The translations under genes and the position numbers were made by a program. Positions 17,245 through 25,962 of a stretch of DNA of 64,000 nt are shown here, in pieces; within the stretch, counting starts at the first letter, position 1, and each line of letters begins with the position of its first letter. This stretch comes from Advenella sp048381675 (lineage in GTDB: Bacteria; Pseudomonadota; Gammaproteobacteria; Burkholderiales; Burkholderiaceae_B), in assembly GCF_048381675.1 (NCBI RefSeq), contig NZ_JBLWIS010000003.1, forward strand, positions 248,001-312,000. The letters are read 5' to 3'. Under the pieces are notes generated by a model, which was not told the DNA's origin, searched no databases, and saw only the letters and a list, made by a program, of their open reading frames with translations.

Positions 17245-18222
17245 ATGAATATGTTAAAGAAAACCATAATTGCGGCTAGTTTGTTAGGAATGGCCTTTGC
17301 GCAAACGCAAGTGTTTGCATTTCCGGAAAAACCTATCAGGATGGTTGTTCCTTATGCAGCAGGAGGGGTTACAGATACGGTTAGTCGGTCTATTGCACAT
17401 GGCTTGGAAAAGCAAATGAAGCAGTCTGTGGTGGTTGAAAATAAACCGGGTGCAAATACTGCTCTGGGGGCGAAACAGGTCGCTACTTCCCGGCCTGATG
17501 GATACACCATTCTGATGGCAACGGGTTCAACGTTATTATTGAATCCAATGCTTTACAAAAAACTGTCTTATGATGCGTCCGATTTGGTGCCGATTGCGTT
17601 AGTCGCTGAAACACCGCTTATTTTTACCGTTAATAACAAGATTCAGGCGGATAGCGTTGAGTCATTCATAAAATTGGCTTCCTCAAAAGAAGCCAATTCG
17701 TTCAATTATGCGTCTACAGGAACAGGAACGTCAACACACCTGGCTGGTGCGTTGTTTATGAAGATGGCAGGGCTGGAATCTACCCATGTGCCTTTTAACG
17801 GCAGTATGCCTGCCTTTACCAATTTAGTTGGTGGGCAGGTGGATATGTCGTTTGATTCAATTGCCACTGCCTTGCCGCTTATTAAGGATGGCCGAATTAA
17901 GCCAATTGCTGTAACAACACGAAAACGCCTGGATGTTTTGCCGGATATTCCGACTATCGCTGAAAAAGGTTATCCTGATTACTCGGCAACGGCCTGGTAC
18001 GTTTTAGTTGCGCCTAAAGGGACACCGAATGAGGTGATTGAATCATATAAAGCGGCAGTCAATGAAGTGTTGAAAGATGAATCAATGCAGAAAAAATTTA
18101 ATAATCTTGGTGTGGAAATTTTCCCTCCAGGAAGTACTAATGAAATGTACGCTTTTATAGATATGGAAAAGAAAAAATGGGGTGATTTGATTCGATCCAT
18201 GAATCTGACTTTGGATGAATAA
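17245..18222 (+). CDS. Bug/TctC-family periplasmic solute-binding protein
   Basis: Bug proteins bind carboxylates in the periplasm, sometimes for tripartite tricarboxylate transporters and often as orphans. The 325 residues begin with a signal peptide cut after about residue 25 (AQTQVFA then FPEKPIRMVVPYAAGG). The family signatures PYAAGGVTDTVSR, ENKPGANTALGAKQVATSRPDGYT (summarised) and YASTGTGTSTHLAG are clear. The start at 17245 follows CAGGAGAC. No TctA or TctB membrane genes are nearby, so it is an orphan receptor, a hallmark of Bordetella and relatives. Its place beside the acyl-CoA operon suggests that it captures that pathway's substrate. Confidence 0.93.
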   Translation: MNMLKKTIIAASLLGMAFAQTQVFAFPEKPIRMVVPYAAGGVTDTVSRSIAHGLEKQMKQSVVVENKPGANTALGAKQVATSRPDGYTILMATGSTLLLNPMLYKKLSYDASDLVPIALVAETPLIFTVNNKIQADSVESFIKLASSKEANSFNYASTGTGTSTHLAGALFMKMAGLESTHVPFNGSMPAFTNLVGGQVDMSFDSIATALPLIKDGRIKPIAVTTRKRLDVLPDIPTIAEKGYPDYSATAWYVLVAPKGTPNEVIESYKAAVNEVLKDESMQKKFNNLGVEIFPPGSTNEMYAFIDMEKKKWGDLIRSMNLTLDE

Positions 18223-18400
18223 TCTAAACAGTATTTTAAAGGTCGGTGGGTAAGCTTAGTATGAGAGTTTTTTTGTTTAGGCAACCCGCCGCACCGAATT
18301 TGGTAAGGATTTTGATGGTGTGGGCATTGGTGATGATGTCATCAAAGGCTTTTGATGCAAAACAAGCTTTCTGTTGTATTTGATCAATACGGAAAATCTG

Positions 18401-18433
18401 AAAAAAATAGCCACGGTTAGGTGGCTATTTTTT
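18401..18433 (-). terminator. Terminator of mdh
   Basis: Stem AAAATAGCCAC / GTGGCTATTTT flanked by A and T runs, just past the mdh stop. The gap from 18223 to 18400 holds nothing else I can name. Confidence 0.8.
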
Positions 18434-18441
18434 TATCGGAA

Positions 18442-19431
18442 TTACTTGAGCAGATCAGCTACGCCATCACGCTCTTCGAGCAATTCGTTAAGGGTGAAAT
18501 CCATGCGTTCACGAGAGAATGCGTCGATTTCCAGGCCTTCCACGCGTTTGTACTCACCGTTTTCGGTAATGACAGGCACGCCATAGATAATGCCTTCAGG
18601 AATACCATAAGAACCGTCAGAAGGAACACCCATGGTGACCCATTTGCCGTTTGAACCGAGCACCCAGTCACGGATGTGGTCGATGGCGGCGTTAGCGGCA
18701 GAAGCTGCGGAAGATAGGCCGCGTGCTTCGATAATTGCGGCGCCACGCTTGCCAACGGTTGGAATGAATGTGTCGCGATTCCAGGCTTCGTCGTTGATGA
18801 GATTGTCCAGTGACTCGCCATTCACAGTAGCGAAACGAGTGTCTGGGTACATGGTTGGAGAATGGTTGCCCCAAACGATGAGGTTTTCGATGTCTTTAAC
18901 TGCTTTGCCAGATTTCTGGGCCAATTGGGTAAGCGCACGGTTGTGATCCAGGCGCAACATCGCGGTGAAGTTTTTGGCAGGCAGGTCTGGAGCGGATTTC
19001 ATGGCAATATAAGCATTGGTGTTGGCAGGGTTGCCGACTACCAGTACTTTTACATCGCGGCTTGCAACGGCATTAAGGGCTTTGCCTTGCGCTGTGAAGA
19101 TTTGGGCATTGACTTGCAGCAAGTCTTTGCGTTCCATCCCTGGGCCACGGGGGCGTGCACCAACCAATAGGGCAACGTCAGCATCTTTGAATGCAGTCAT
19201 TGGGTCGCTGTGAGCGGTCATTTCCTGCAGCAGAGGGAATGCACAATCGTCCAGTTCCATCATCACGCCTTTGAGCGCTTTTTGTGCTTTTTCGTCTGGG
19301 ATTTCTAGCAATTGCAGAATAACCGGCTGGTCTTTGCCTAACATTTCGCCTGAGGCAATACGAAATAGCAATGCGTAACCGATTTGACCGGCAGCACCAG
19401 TAACAGCAACGCGCAGGGCTGGCTTGGACAT
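18442..19431 (-). CDS. mdh: Malate dehydrogenase
   Basis: Oxidises malate to oxaloacetate with NAD+ in the TCA cycle. The 329 residues are of the cytosolic-type/proteobacterial long form. The nucleotide-binding loop is TGAAGQIGYALLFRIASGEM near residue 10. Substrate arginines sit in the GARPRGPGMERKDLL loop, and the catalytic pair includes His in WGNHSPTMYPD. Mdh diverges from the gntR regulator, and their 202-bp shared gap contains the TCTTATATAAGA palindrome. This head-to-head placement with the sdh-gltA block is conserved in Burkholderiales. Confidence 0.97.
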   Translation of the reverse strand: MSKPALRVAVTGAAGQIGYALLFRIASGEMLGKDQPVILQLLEIPDEKAQKALKGVMMELDDCAFPLLQEMTAHSDPMTAFKDADVALLVGARPRGPGMERKDLLQVNAQIFTAQGKALNAVASRDVKVLVVGNPANTNAYIAMKSAPDLPAKNFTAMLRLDHNRALTQLAQKSGKAVKDIENLIVWGNHSPTMYPDTRFATVNGESLDNLINDEAWNRDTFIPTVGKRGAAIIEARGLSSAASAANAAIDHIRDWVLGSNGKWVTMGVPSDGSYGIPEGIIYGVPVITENGEYKRVEGLEIDAFSRERMDFTLNELLEERDGVADLLK

Positions 19432-19578
19432 AAATGTTTCTCCAAAATAGGTATGAACGTAAGAGATAAGAGCCTTAAGAGCGTATGCGGCAAACCAAGA
19501 TTGGCACCGGATTATTCATGAAAACTCTTATTGATAAACGCCGATAATCTTAGAATAAAATCCGCTTTTCGTCAAATT

Positions 19579-19605
19579 GTCTTATAACTTATATCTTATA
19601 TAAGA
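19579..19605. promoter_or_regulatory. Candidate GntR operator between mdh and gntR
   Basis: GTCTTAT at 19579-19585 followed after eight bases by the perfect palindrome TCTTATATAAGA at 19594-19605, 28 bases before the gntR start. The acnB upstream region carries the same two elements. The position suits control of mdh, gntR and perhaps the downstream sdh operon. Confidence 0.65.
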
Positions 19606-19633
19606 ATAGACAGAAACCCTTAGGTGTGAAATA

Positions 19634-20437
19634 ATGTCGCACGTCAATTCAGGTTTTCATTATTCTGTAAATATGTCAGTTTCATCATCCCCAACCGGCA
19701 GGGGCTCAGCCATTGGCGGTGCCGCTTTCAGTCCTTTGTACAAGCAAATTAAAGCGTTGCTTGTGCAAAGCCTGCATGCCGGTGAGTGGAAACCCGGTGA
19801 AAGCATTCCCAGTGAACTTGATCTTGCCGCACGGTTTCAGGTCAGTCAGGGAACAGTGCGTAAAGCCATAGATGAACTGGCTGCCGAGAATCTGTTGATC
19901 AGGCGTCAAGGCAAAGGCACTTTTGTGGCCACTCACCATGAGGCCCAGGTCCGTTACCGCTTTTTGCGGCTCACTCCAGACAATCCCGAAAATAACCAGC
20001 GTGCGCAAAGTACAATACTTGAGTGCAGCCGACAAAAGGCAACGCAAGAAATAGCCCGCTTGCTTGAGATTCGCACCGGAGATGCCCTTATATATATTAA
20101 GCGGATCATGAATTTGGGTAACCGGCCCAGTGTTATTGATGAAATCTGGCTGCCTGCCGATGTTTTCAAAGGGCTGACCAGTGAGGTACTGATTCATAAC
20201 AAGGGGCCCTTGTATGGTTTGTTTGAAACAAAATTTGGTGTCAGCATGATACGGGCCGAAGAAAAGGTCAGGGCTATCGCTGCCGATGCACAAATGGCTG
20301 ATTTTCTTAATGTTTCTGAGGGTTTTCCTTTGTTGCAGGTGGATCGGGTCTCCTATACTTACGGAGATCGTCCCATGGAAATTCGCCGGGGTTTTTACTT
20401 GACCGATCAATATCATTACAGAAATAGTTTAAACTAG
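19634..20437 (+). CDS. GntR-family regulator, HutC/UTRA type
   Basis: A 267-residue regulator. After a loose N-terminal tail, the winged helix-turn-helix runs from about residue 35 (PLYKQIKALLVQSLHAGEW) through IPSELDLAARFQVSQGTVRKA and the wing RRQGKGTFVA. From about residue 110 a UTRA ligand-binding domain follows (RLLEIRTGDALIYIKRI, RGFYLTDQYHYRN), placing it in the HutC subfamily. The true start may be the ATG at 19673. It diverges from mdh and precedes sdhC by 90 bp. With its likely operator also ahead of acnB, it is a good candidate for a TCA-cycle regulator sensing a small carboxylate; the ligand is unknown. Confidence 0.9.
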   Translation: MSHVNSGFHYSVNMSVSSSPTGRGSAIGGAAFSPLYKQIKALLVQSLHAGEWKPGESIPSELDLAARFQVSQGTVRKAIDELAAENLLIRRQGKGTFVATHHEAQVRYRFLRLTPDNPENNQRAQSTILECSRQKATQEIARLLEIRTGDALIYIKRIMNLGNRPSVIDEIWLPADVFKGLTSEVLIHNKGPLYGLFETKFGVSMIRAEEKVRAIAADAQMADFLNVSEGFPLLQVDRVSYTYGDRPMEIRRGFYLTDQYHYRNSLN

Positions 20438-20527
20438 AGAGCGTTTTGATTAGTGCCGGTTCAAATGAGTTTTTTTGGCCGGGTTTGTTTTTTTTTGTTG
20501 TATATCGTTTCATTTTTTGAGGCCGTT

Positions 20528-20944
20528 ATGTCAGACTCTACGTCAAAGCCGCGTCGGGAATATCGTAATCTCGATTTAGAGCTTATTGCAGTTAAATACC
20601 GCCTGCCCACTGCCGGGAAAGTGTCAATTTTGCACCGTATCAGTGGCGCAATCCTGTTCTTAAGCCTTCCTATTATTCTGATCCCTCTTTTTGCGGCCAG
20701 TGTGGCATCGCCAGAAAGCTTTGCGGCCTTGGGAAGCGGTTTTGGCGGGTTCTTGCTGAAACTTGTTTTGCTGGTAGTGTTGTGGGGCTTTATGCATCAC
20801 TTGTGTGCTGGTATCCGTTACCTGACGCTTGATTTGCATATCGGCATGGACAAAGTGTCTGCACAAAAAAGTGCAGCAATCGTTCTGGGTACAAGCATTG
20901 CCCTCACCCTGGTTTTTGCAATTAAACTGTTTGGAGCTATGTAA
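20528..20944 (+). CDS. sdhC: Succinate dehydrogenase cytochrome b556 subunit
   Basis: One of two membrane anchors of complex II, binding heme b and ubiquinone with SdhD. I use the ATG at 20528 (MSDSTSKPRREYRNLDLELI), because the longer frame from 20453 adds a stretch unlike the family. The 138 residues show the N-terminal motif KYRLPTAGKVSILHRISGA with the quinone-site Ser/Arg, three membrane spans, and the heme ligand His in HHLCAGIRYLTLDLH. It ends directly before the sdhD ATG, so the two are translationally coupled. Confidence 0.95.
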   Translation: MSDSTSKPRREYRNLDLELIAVKYRLPTAGKVSILHRISGAILFLSLPIILIPLFAASVASPESFAALGSGFGGFLLKLVLLVVLWGFMHHLCAGIRYLTLDLHIGMDKVSAQKSAAIVLGTSIALTLVFAIKLFGAM

Positions 20945-21325
20945 ATGGCAACTAATGAACAAATTGGTCGTAAACGCCTGGTCGTAGGTGCACACTACGG
21001 CTCATTCGATTTTCTCGTCCAGCGAATGACCGCAGTCATCCTGGCTGTTTATTCTGTTTTATTCCTGGTCTGTGCCCTGTTCACATCCATCAACTATGAG
21101 TCCTGGAAAGGGTTCTTTACCTTCACCTTTTTTGGTTTGCCAATGGGTCAAATTTCAGCCACGCTGGCGTTTTTCTCTTTGGCCTGGCATGCCTGGATTG
21201 GTGTGCGTGACATTTGGATGGACTATGTGAAACCTGCTGGCCTTCGTGTGGCCCTGCATGTATTAACCGTATTGTGGTTAATTGGTTCAGTCTTGTTTTT
21301 CGCGAATATTGTTTGGAGTCTATAA
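20945..21325 (+). CDS. sdhD: Succinate dehydrogenase membrane anchor subunit
   Basis: Second hydrophobic anchor of complex II; 126 residues with three membrane spans. The conserved features are GAHYGSFDFLVQRMTAVIL near the N-terminus, the heme-side HAWIGVRDIWMDYVKP, and a final span ending FFANIVWSL. It begins at the base after the sdhC stop and is followed three bases later by sdhA, so all four subunits are made from one message. Confidence 0.94.
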   Translation: MATNEQIGRKRLVVGAHYGSFDFLVQRMTAVILAVYSVLFLVCALFTSINYESWKGFFTFTFFGLPMGQISATLAFFSLAWHAWIGVRDIWMDYVKPAGLRVALHVLTVLWLIGSVLFFANIVWSL

Positions 21326-21328
21326 GCC

Positions 21329-23107
21329 GTGGTCGCAATTAATTCTTCATTGCCACGCCGCCAGTTTGATGCGGTGGTTGTTGGCGCCGGCGGTGCCGGT
21401 ATGCGTTGTTCTTTGCAGCTTGCGCAGGCTGGTCTGAAAGTCGCTGTTTTGTCTAAAGTATTTCCAACCCGTTCGCATACCGTTGCTGCCCAAGGTGGTA
21501 TTGGTGCTTCACTGGGTAACATGAGCGAAGATAACTGGTACTGGCATATGTACGATACCATCAAGGGTTCCGACTGGCTCGGCGACCAGGATGCGATCGA
21601 ATTTATGTGTCGTCAGGCTCCCAATGCAGTTTATGAGCTCGAACACTTCGGCATGCCATTCGACCGTAACCCTGATGGCACCATCTATCAGCGTCCATTC
21701 GGTGGTCATACCGCCAACTTTGGTGAAAAGCCCGTGCAGCGTGCCTGTGCTGCAGCTGACCGTACCGGTCATGCCTTGTTGCACACACTGTATCAGCGTA
21801 ACGTTGCTGCCAAAACCCATTTCTTTGTTGAATGGATGGCACTTGACCTGATTCGCAACGATGCAGGTGATGTTCTGGGTGTAACCGCCCTCGAAATGGA
21901 AACAGGTGATATTTATATCCTTGAAGCCAAAAAAACTGTTCTGGCAACAGGTGGTGCAGGCCGTATCTGGGCTGCTTCAACTAATGCATTCATCAATACC
22001 GGTGACGGTCTTGGTATGGCTGCACGTGCTGGTATTTGTTTGCAAGACATGGAATTCTGGCAATTCCACCCAACCGGCGTTGCTGGTGCTGGCGTGCTTA
22101 TTACCGAAGGTGTTCGCGGTGAAGGCGGTATCTTGCTGAATAAAGACGGTGAGCGTTTCATGGAGCGTTATGCGCCTACCCTGAAAGATCTGGCCCCGCG
22201 TGACTTTGTGTCCCGCTCAATGGACCAGGAAATCAAGGAAGGACGTGGATGTGGTCCTGACGGCAACTATGTGGTCCTGAAGCTGGATCACCTGGGTGCT
22301 GACGTCATTAACAAACGTTTGCCATCCATTCGTGAAATTGCCATCAAGTTTGGTAACGTCGATCCAATCAAAGAGCCTATCCCTGTTGTTCCAACCATTC
22401 ACTATCAGATGGGTGGTATTCCTGCCAACTATCATGGCCAGGTTGTTACTTGGGAAAATGGCGAAGAAAAAGTGGTTAATGGTTTGTACGCCATTGGCGA
22501 ATGTGCGGCCGTATCCGTACACGGTGCTAACCGCCTGGGTACTAACTCTCTGCTTGATCTGGTTATTTTTGGTCGTGCCGCCGGTAATCATATTGTTGAT
22601 TCTCACCCTGAGAAACAGCGTGAGCATCAGCCGTTGCCAAAAGAATCTATCGATTTCTCCTTGACTCGTGTTAATGCGATTGAATCCCGTACTTCTGGTG
22701 AGAAAGTTCAGGATGTTGCCAATAGTATTCGTGTTTCAATGCAACAGCACTGTGGCGTATTCCGTACATTAGAGTTGTTGAACGAAGGTGTTGGTCAAAT
22801 CGACGAGCTGGCAGAACAGGTCAAACACATCAACTTCAAAGATAAATCAAAAGTGTTCAACACAGCACGTGTAGAGGCGCTTGAAGTTGAAAACATGATT
22901 GAAGTTGCGCGTGCAACCATTAAATCAGCAGCTAACCGCACTGAAAGCCGTGGTGCCCATGCATTGAATGATCATCCTGAGCGTGATGATGAGAACTGGT
23001 TGAAACACACCTTGTGGCATTCTTCAGATGGCCGCCTGGAATACAAGCCAGTTCATATGAAGCCACTGACTGTTGAGTCATTCCCACCTAAAGCACGCAC
23101 TTTCTAA
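21329..23107 (+). CDS. sdhA: Succinate dehydrogenase flavoprotein subunit
   Basis: The catalytic subunit oxidises succinate to fumarate with covalently bound FAD. It starts at a GTG (21329) three bases after sdhD, with GGAG about ten bases upstream. The 592 residues show the dinucleotide fold GAGGAGMRCSL near residue 20, the FAD-attachment His50 in TRSHTVAAQGG, and the catalytic arginine region near residue 290. The GANRLGTNSLLDLVIFGRAAG signature (summarised) follows, and the C-terminal SRGAHALNDHPERDD is typical. Covalent flavinylation depends on SdhE, whose gene lies two positions downstream. Confidence 0.98.
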   Translation: MVAINSSLPRRQFDAVVVGAGGAGMRCSLQLAQAGLKVAVLSKVFPTRSHTVAAQGGIGASLGNMSEDNWYWHMYDTIKGSDWLGDQDAIEFMCRQAPNAVYELEHFGMPFDRNPDGTIYQRPFGGHTANFGEKPVQRACAAADRTGHALLHTLYQRNVAAKTHFFVEWMALDLIRNDAGDVLGVTALEMETGDIYILEAKKTVLATGGAGRIWAASTNAFINTGDGLGMAARAGICLQDMEFWQFHPTGVAGAGVLITEGVRGEGGILLNKDGERFMERYAPTLKDLAPRDFVSRSMDQEIKEGRGCGPDGNYVVLKLDHLGADVINKRLPSIREIAIKFGNVDPIKEPIPVVPTIHYQMGGIPANYHGQVVTWENGEEKVVNGLYAIGECAAVSVHGANRLGTNSLLDLVIFGRAAGNHIVDSHPEKQREHQPLPKESIDFSLTRVNAIESRTSGEKVQDVANSIRVSMQQHCGVFRTLELLNEGVGQIDELAEQVKHINFKDKSKVFNTARVEALEVENMIEVARATIKSAANRTESRGAHALNDHPERDDENWLKHTLWHSSDGRLEYKPVHMKPLTVESFPPKARTF

Positions 23108-23117
23108 GCAGGATATT

Positions 23118-23834
23118 ATGAGTACTAAACGTATCGTCAAATTTGAAATTTACCGCTACGATCCTGATAAGGACGAGCGTCCCTACATGCAAAAGCTGGA
23201 AGTAGAGCTTCAGCCAACTGACAAAATGTTGCTTGATGCGATTGTTCGCATCAAGAATGATGTTGATGACAGTCTTGCTTTGCGTCGTTCATGCCGTGAG
23301 GGTGTTTGTGGTTCAGATGCCATGAATATCAACGGTAAAAATGGTCTGGCATGCACAACCAACCTGCGTGACCTGAAAGAGCCTATCGTTCTTCGTCCGT
23401 TGCCAGGTTTGCCGGTCATCCGTGACCTGATTGTGGACATGACACACTTCTTCAATCAGTATCACTCAATTCGTCCGTATCTTATTAACGATACACCGCC
23501 ACCTGAAAAAGAGCGTCTGCAAACACCTGAGGCTCGTGAAGAGCTTGATGGTTTGTATGAGTGTATTCTTTGTGCATGCTGCTCTACTTCCTGTCCTTCT
23601 TTCTGGTGGAATCCAGACAAGTTCGTAGGTCCTGCTGGCTTGCTGAATGCCTATCGCTTTATTGCTGATAGTCGTGATCAGGCCACAGGAGAGCGTCTGG
23701 ACGATCTTGAAGATCCGTACCGTTTATTCCGTTGTCACACAATTATGAATTGTGTTGACGTTTGTCCTAAAGGATTGAACCCAACAAAAGCAATCGGCAA
23801 AATCAAGGAAATGCTGGTTCGTCGTTCAATCTAA
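23118..23834 (+). CDS. sdhB: Succinate dehydrogenase iron-sulfur subunit
   Basis: Passes electrons from FAD to quinone through three clusters. I use the ATG at 23118 (MSTKRIVKFEIYRYDPDKDE), ten bases after the sdhA stop, rather than an upstream start inside sdhA. In the 238 residues the [2Fe-2S] site reads SCREGVCGSDAM with a later Cys. The [4Fe-4S] and [3Fe-4S] ligands lie in CILCACCSTSCPSFWWN and CHTIMNCVDVCPKGLNP. Length and motifs are standard. Confidence 0.97.
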   Translation: MSTKRIVKFEIYRYDPDKDERPYMQKLEVELQPTDKMLLDAIVRIKNDVDDSLALRRSCREGVCGSDAMNINGKNGLACTTNLRDLKEPIVLRPLPGLPVIRDLIVDMTHFFNQYHSIRPYLINDTPPPEKERLQTPEAREELDGLYECILCACCSTSCPSFWWNPDKFVGPAGLLNAYRFIADSRDQATGERLDDLEDPYRLFRCHTIMNCVDVCPKGLNPTKAIGKIKEMLVRRSI

Positions 23835-23844
23835 GCAGTTTGTT

Positions 23845-24105
23845 ATGGACAAATTGACGGAATTGGAACGAGCTCGCCTTCGCTGGCGGGCTCGTCGGGG
23901 ACTTTTAGAAAACGATTTGATTATTACTAAATTTTTGGATCGTTATGAATCTTCGTTAACGAACGAGGATGTAAAGTCCCTGACTCAACTTTTTGAGCTG
24001 GATGATAACAATTTACTCGACCTTCTGCTGGCGCGTTCAGAGCCAGAGGGTGACTATGATACGCCTAATATAAACCGTCTGATCGGTCTGATGCGTGCAG
24101 GGTAG
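23845..24105 (+). CDS. sdhE: FAD assembly factor SdhE
   Basis: An 86-residue helical protein that helps attach FAD covalently to SdhA. The conserved RRGLLENDLI segment carries the RGxxE motif, followed by FLDRYESSLTNEDV and the YDTPNINRLIGLMR tail. It lies ten bases after sdhB, the usual place in Betaproteobacteria, and before gltA. Confidence 0.93.
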   Translation: MDKLTELERARLRWRARRGLLENDLIITKFLDRYESSLTNEDVKSLTQLFELDDNNLLDLLLARSEPEGDYDTPNINRLIGLMRAG

Positions 24106-24153
24106 GCTGGGTAAACAGTTATTGTGTTGTATAAAACTAAGTAAGGAATATAG

Positions 24154-25464
24154 ATGAAATTGTCCGAAAAAAAAGCTACGCTCAGCTTTTCCGATGGTAG
24201 TAAGTCCGTTGAATTTCCAGTGTACCAGGGTACAGTTGGCCCGGATGTTGTAGATATTCGCAAGTTGTATGGTCAAACAGGTATGTTTACCTATGACCCG
24301 GGCTTCATGTCTACCGCTTCATGTGAATCAGCCATTACGTATATCGATGGTGATAAAGGTCAGTTGTTGTATCGTGGTTACCCCATCGAGCAACTGGCTG
24401 TTAATTGTGACTTCATGGAAACCAGTTACTTGTTGTTGAATGGCGAATTGCCAAATGCAGCACAAAAAGCTGATTTCAACCATCAGGTTACTTACCACAC
24501 CATGGTTAACGAGCAGATGCAGTTTTTCCTGCGTGGTTTCCGTCGTGATGCGCACCCTATGGCCATCATGACAGGTCTGGTTGGTGCAATGGCTGCTTTC
24601 TACCATGACTCTACCGACATTACCAATCCAGAGCATCGTCACATTTCAGCGATCAGGCTACTTGCCAAAATGCCTACCCTGGTCGCAATGACTTACAAAT
24701 ACTCTCAAGGCCAGCCTTTCATCTATCCTCAGAATGACCTGTCATACACTGGCAACTTCCTGCGCATGATGTTTGCAACACCTTGCGAAGATTACAAAGT
24801 CAATGATGTTGTAGAGCGTGCTCTTGACCGTATCTTCATTTTGCATGCAGACCACGAGCAAAATGCATCTACATCTACCGTACGTTTGTGTGGTTCTTCA
24901 GGCACCAACCCGTTTGCAGCTATTGCTGCTGGTGTTGCTTGCTTGTGGGGTCCTGCCCATGGTGGTGCCAACGAAGCTTGCCTGAACATGCTTGAGCAAA
25001 TTCAAGCTAATGGTGGTATTGCTAAAGTCGGCGAATTCATGGAGCAAGTCAAAGACAAAGAATCAGGTGTTCGCCTGATGGGCTTTGGCCACCGTGTCTA
25101 CAAAAACTATGACCCACGCGCCAAACTGATGCAGGAAACATGTAAAGAAGTCCTGACTGCATTGGGCCTCGAGAATGATCCTCTGTTCAAGTTGGCCATG
25201 GAACTGGAGCGTATCGCCCTGGAAGATCCATACTTTGTAGAACGCAAACTGTATCCTAACGTAGACTTCTACTCAGGTATTGTTCAGCGTGCAATTGGTA
25301 TTCCAACCTCTCTGTTTACTGCAATTTTCGCCTTGGCTCGTACAGTAGGCTGGGTTGCACAGTGGAATGAGATGATCTCTGATCCTGGTTACAAGATCGG
25401 TCGCCCACGTCAGCTGTTTACAGGCGATACCGCCCGTGACGTAGTGGAAATTGCCAAGCGTTAA
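24154..25464 (+). CDS. gltA: Citrate synthase, type II
   Basis: Condenses oxaloacetate and acetyl-CoA to citrate. The 436 residues fit the hexameric NADH-sensitive proteobacterial type, with a long N-terminal beta domain (LSFSDGSKSVEFPVYQGTVG). Catalytic residues appear in HADHEQNASTSTVR, in HGGANEACLNML and in the FGHRVYKNYDPRA loop. It follows sdhE by 48 bp with a recognisable AAGGAA ribosome site, and a strong bidirectional terminator closes the operon. Confidence 0.98.
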   Translation: MKLSEKKATLSFSDGSKSVEFPVYQGTVGPDVVDIRKLYGQTGMFTYDPGFMSTASCESAITYIDGDKGQLLYRGYPIEQLAVNCDFMETSYLLLNGELPNAAQKADFNHQVTYHTMVNEQMQFFLRGFRRDAHPMAIMTGLVGAMAAFYHDSTDITNPEHRHISAIRLLAKMPTLVAMTYKYSQGQPFIYPQNDLSYTGNFLRMMFATPCEDYKVNDVVERALDRIFILHADHEQNASTSTVRLCGSSGTNPFAAIAAGVACLWGPAHGGANEACLNMLEQIQANGGIAKVGEFMEQVKDKESGVRLMGFGHRVYKNYDPRAKLMQETCKEVLTALGLENDPLFKLAMELERIALEDPYFVERKLYPNVDFYSGIVQRAIGIPTSLFTAIFALARTVGWVAQWNEMISDPGYKIGRPRQLFTGDTARDVVEIAKR

Positions 25465-25492
25465 TTTTCAGCGGGACATTTCCCGGTAGTTG

Positions 25493-25532
25493 AAAAAAAC
25501 CCTTCAGGATAATTCCTGAAGGGTTTTTTTTT
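25493..25532. terminator. Bidirectional terminator between gltA and the DoxX gene
   Basis: Stem CCCTTCAGGA / TCCTGAAGGG with an A run on the left and nine T on the right, serving both convergent units. Confidence 0.9.
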
Positions 25533-25560
25533 AAGGGGAATTAAGGGGAAGAAAAGGCGA

Positions 25561-25959
25561 TTAGTTGTTATAAGGCGTGTTAAGGCAGTATTTGCCTGCG
25601 CCGCCCAGGAAAATGGCCAGTGCACCCACAAGAAAAAGGGCAGGCAATTCAGGTACCCAGCCACCCGAGCGGCTGAATGAAGACAGTTGCCCCATATGTA
25701 CAAGGAAAAAGGCAAACAGCATATTCACCGCAATAACGAGGGCGGCAGGGCGGGTATAAAGGCCAATGATCACCATGATTGGCGCAATGACCTCGCCCGC
25801 ATAAACGCCATAGGCGACAAATGCGGGCAAGCCTTTGGCGGTTACCATGCCAATGACCGGATCTATCCCGTTTGAGATTTTGGTCAAACCATGAAACAGG
25901 ATCAGGAAGCCCACCCCAAGTCTGAGCAGCAGTTTGGCAAGATCATCGCTTTTCAACAA
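25561..25959 (-). CDS. DoxX-family membrane protein
   Basis: A 132-residue integral membrane protein of the DoxX/YphA group with four predicted spans. The first holds LLRLGVGFLILFHGLTKI, followed by the loop GIDPVIGMVTAKGLPAFVAYGVYAGEVIAP (summarised) and later VNMLFAFFLVHMGQL. Members are linked to thiol or redox stress, but biochemical function is unsettled. It starts three bases after the maeB stop on the same strand, so the two are almost certainly co-transcribed. The link to malic enzyme is unexplained. Confidence 0.88.
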   Translation of the reverse strand: MLKSDDLAKLLLRLGVGFLILFHGLTKISNGIDPVIGMVTAKGLPAFVAYGVYAGEVIAPIMVIIGLYTRPAALVIAVNMLFAFFLVHMGQLSSFSRSGGWVPELPALFLVGALAIFLGGAGKYCLNTPYNN

Positions 25960-25962
25960 AAC

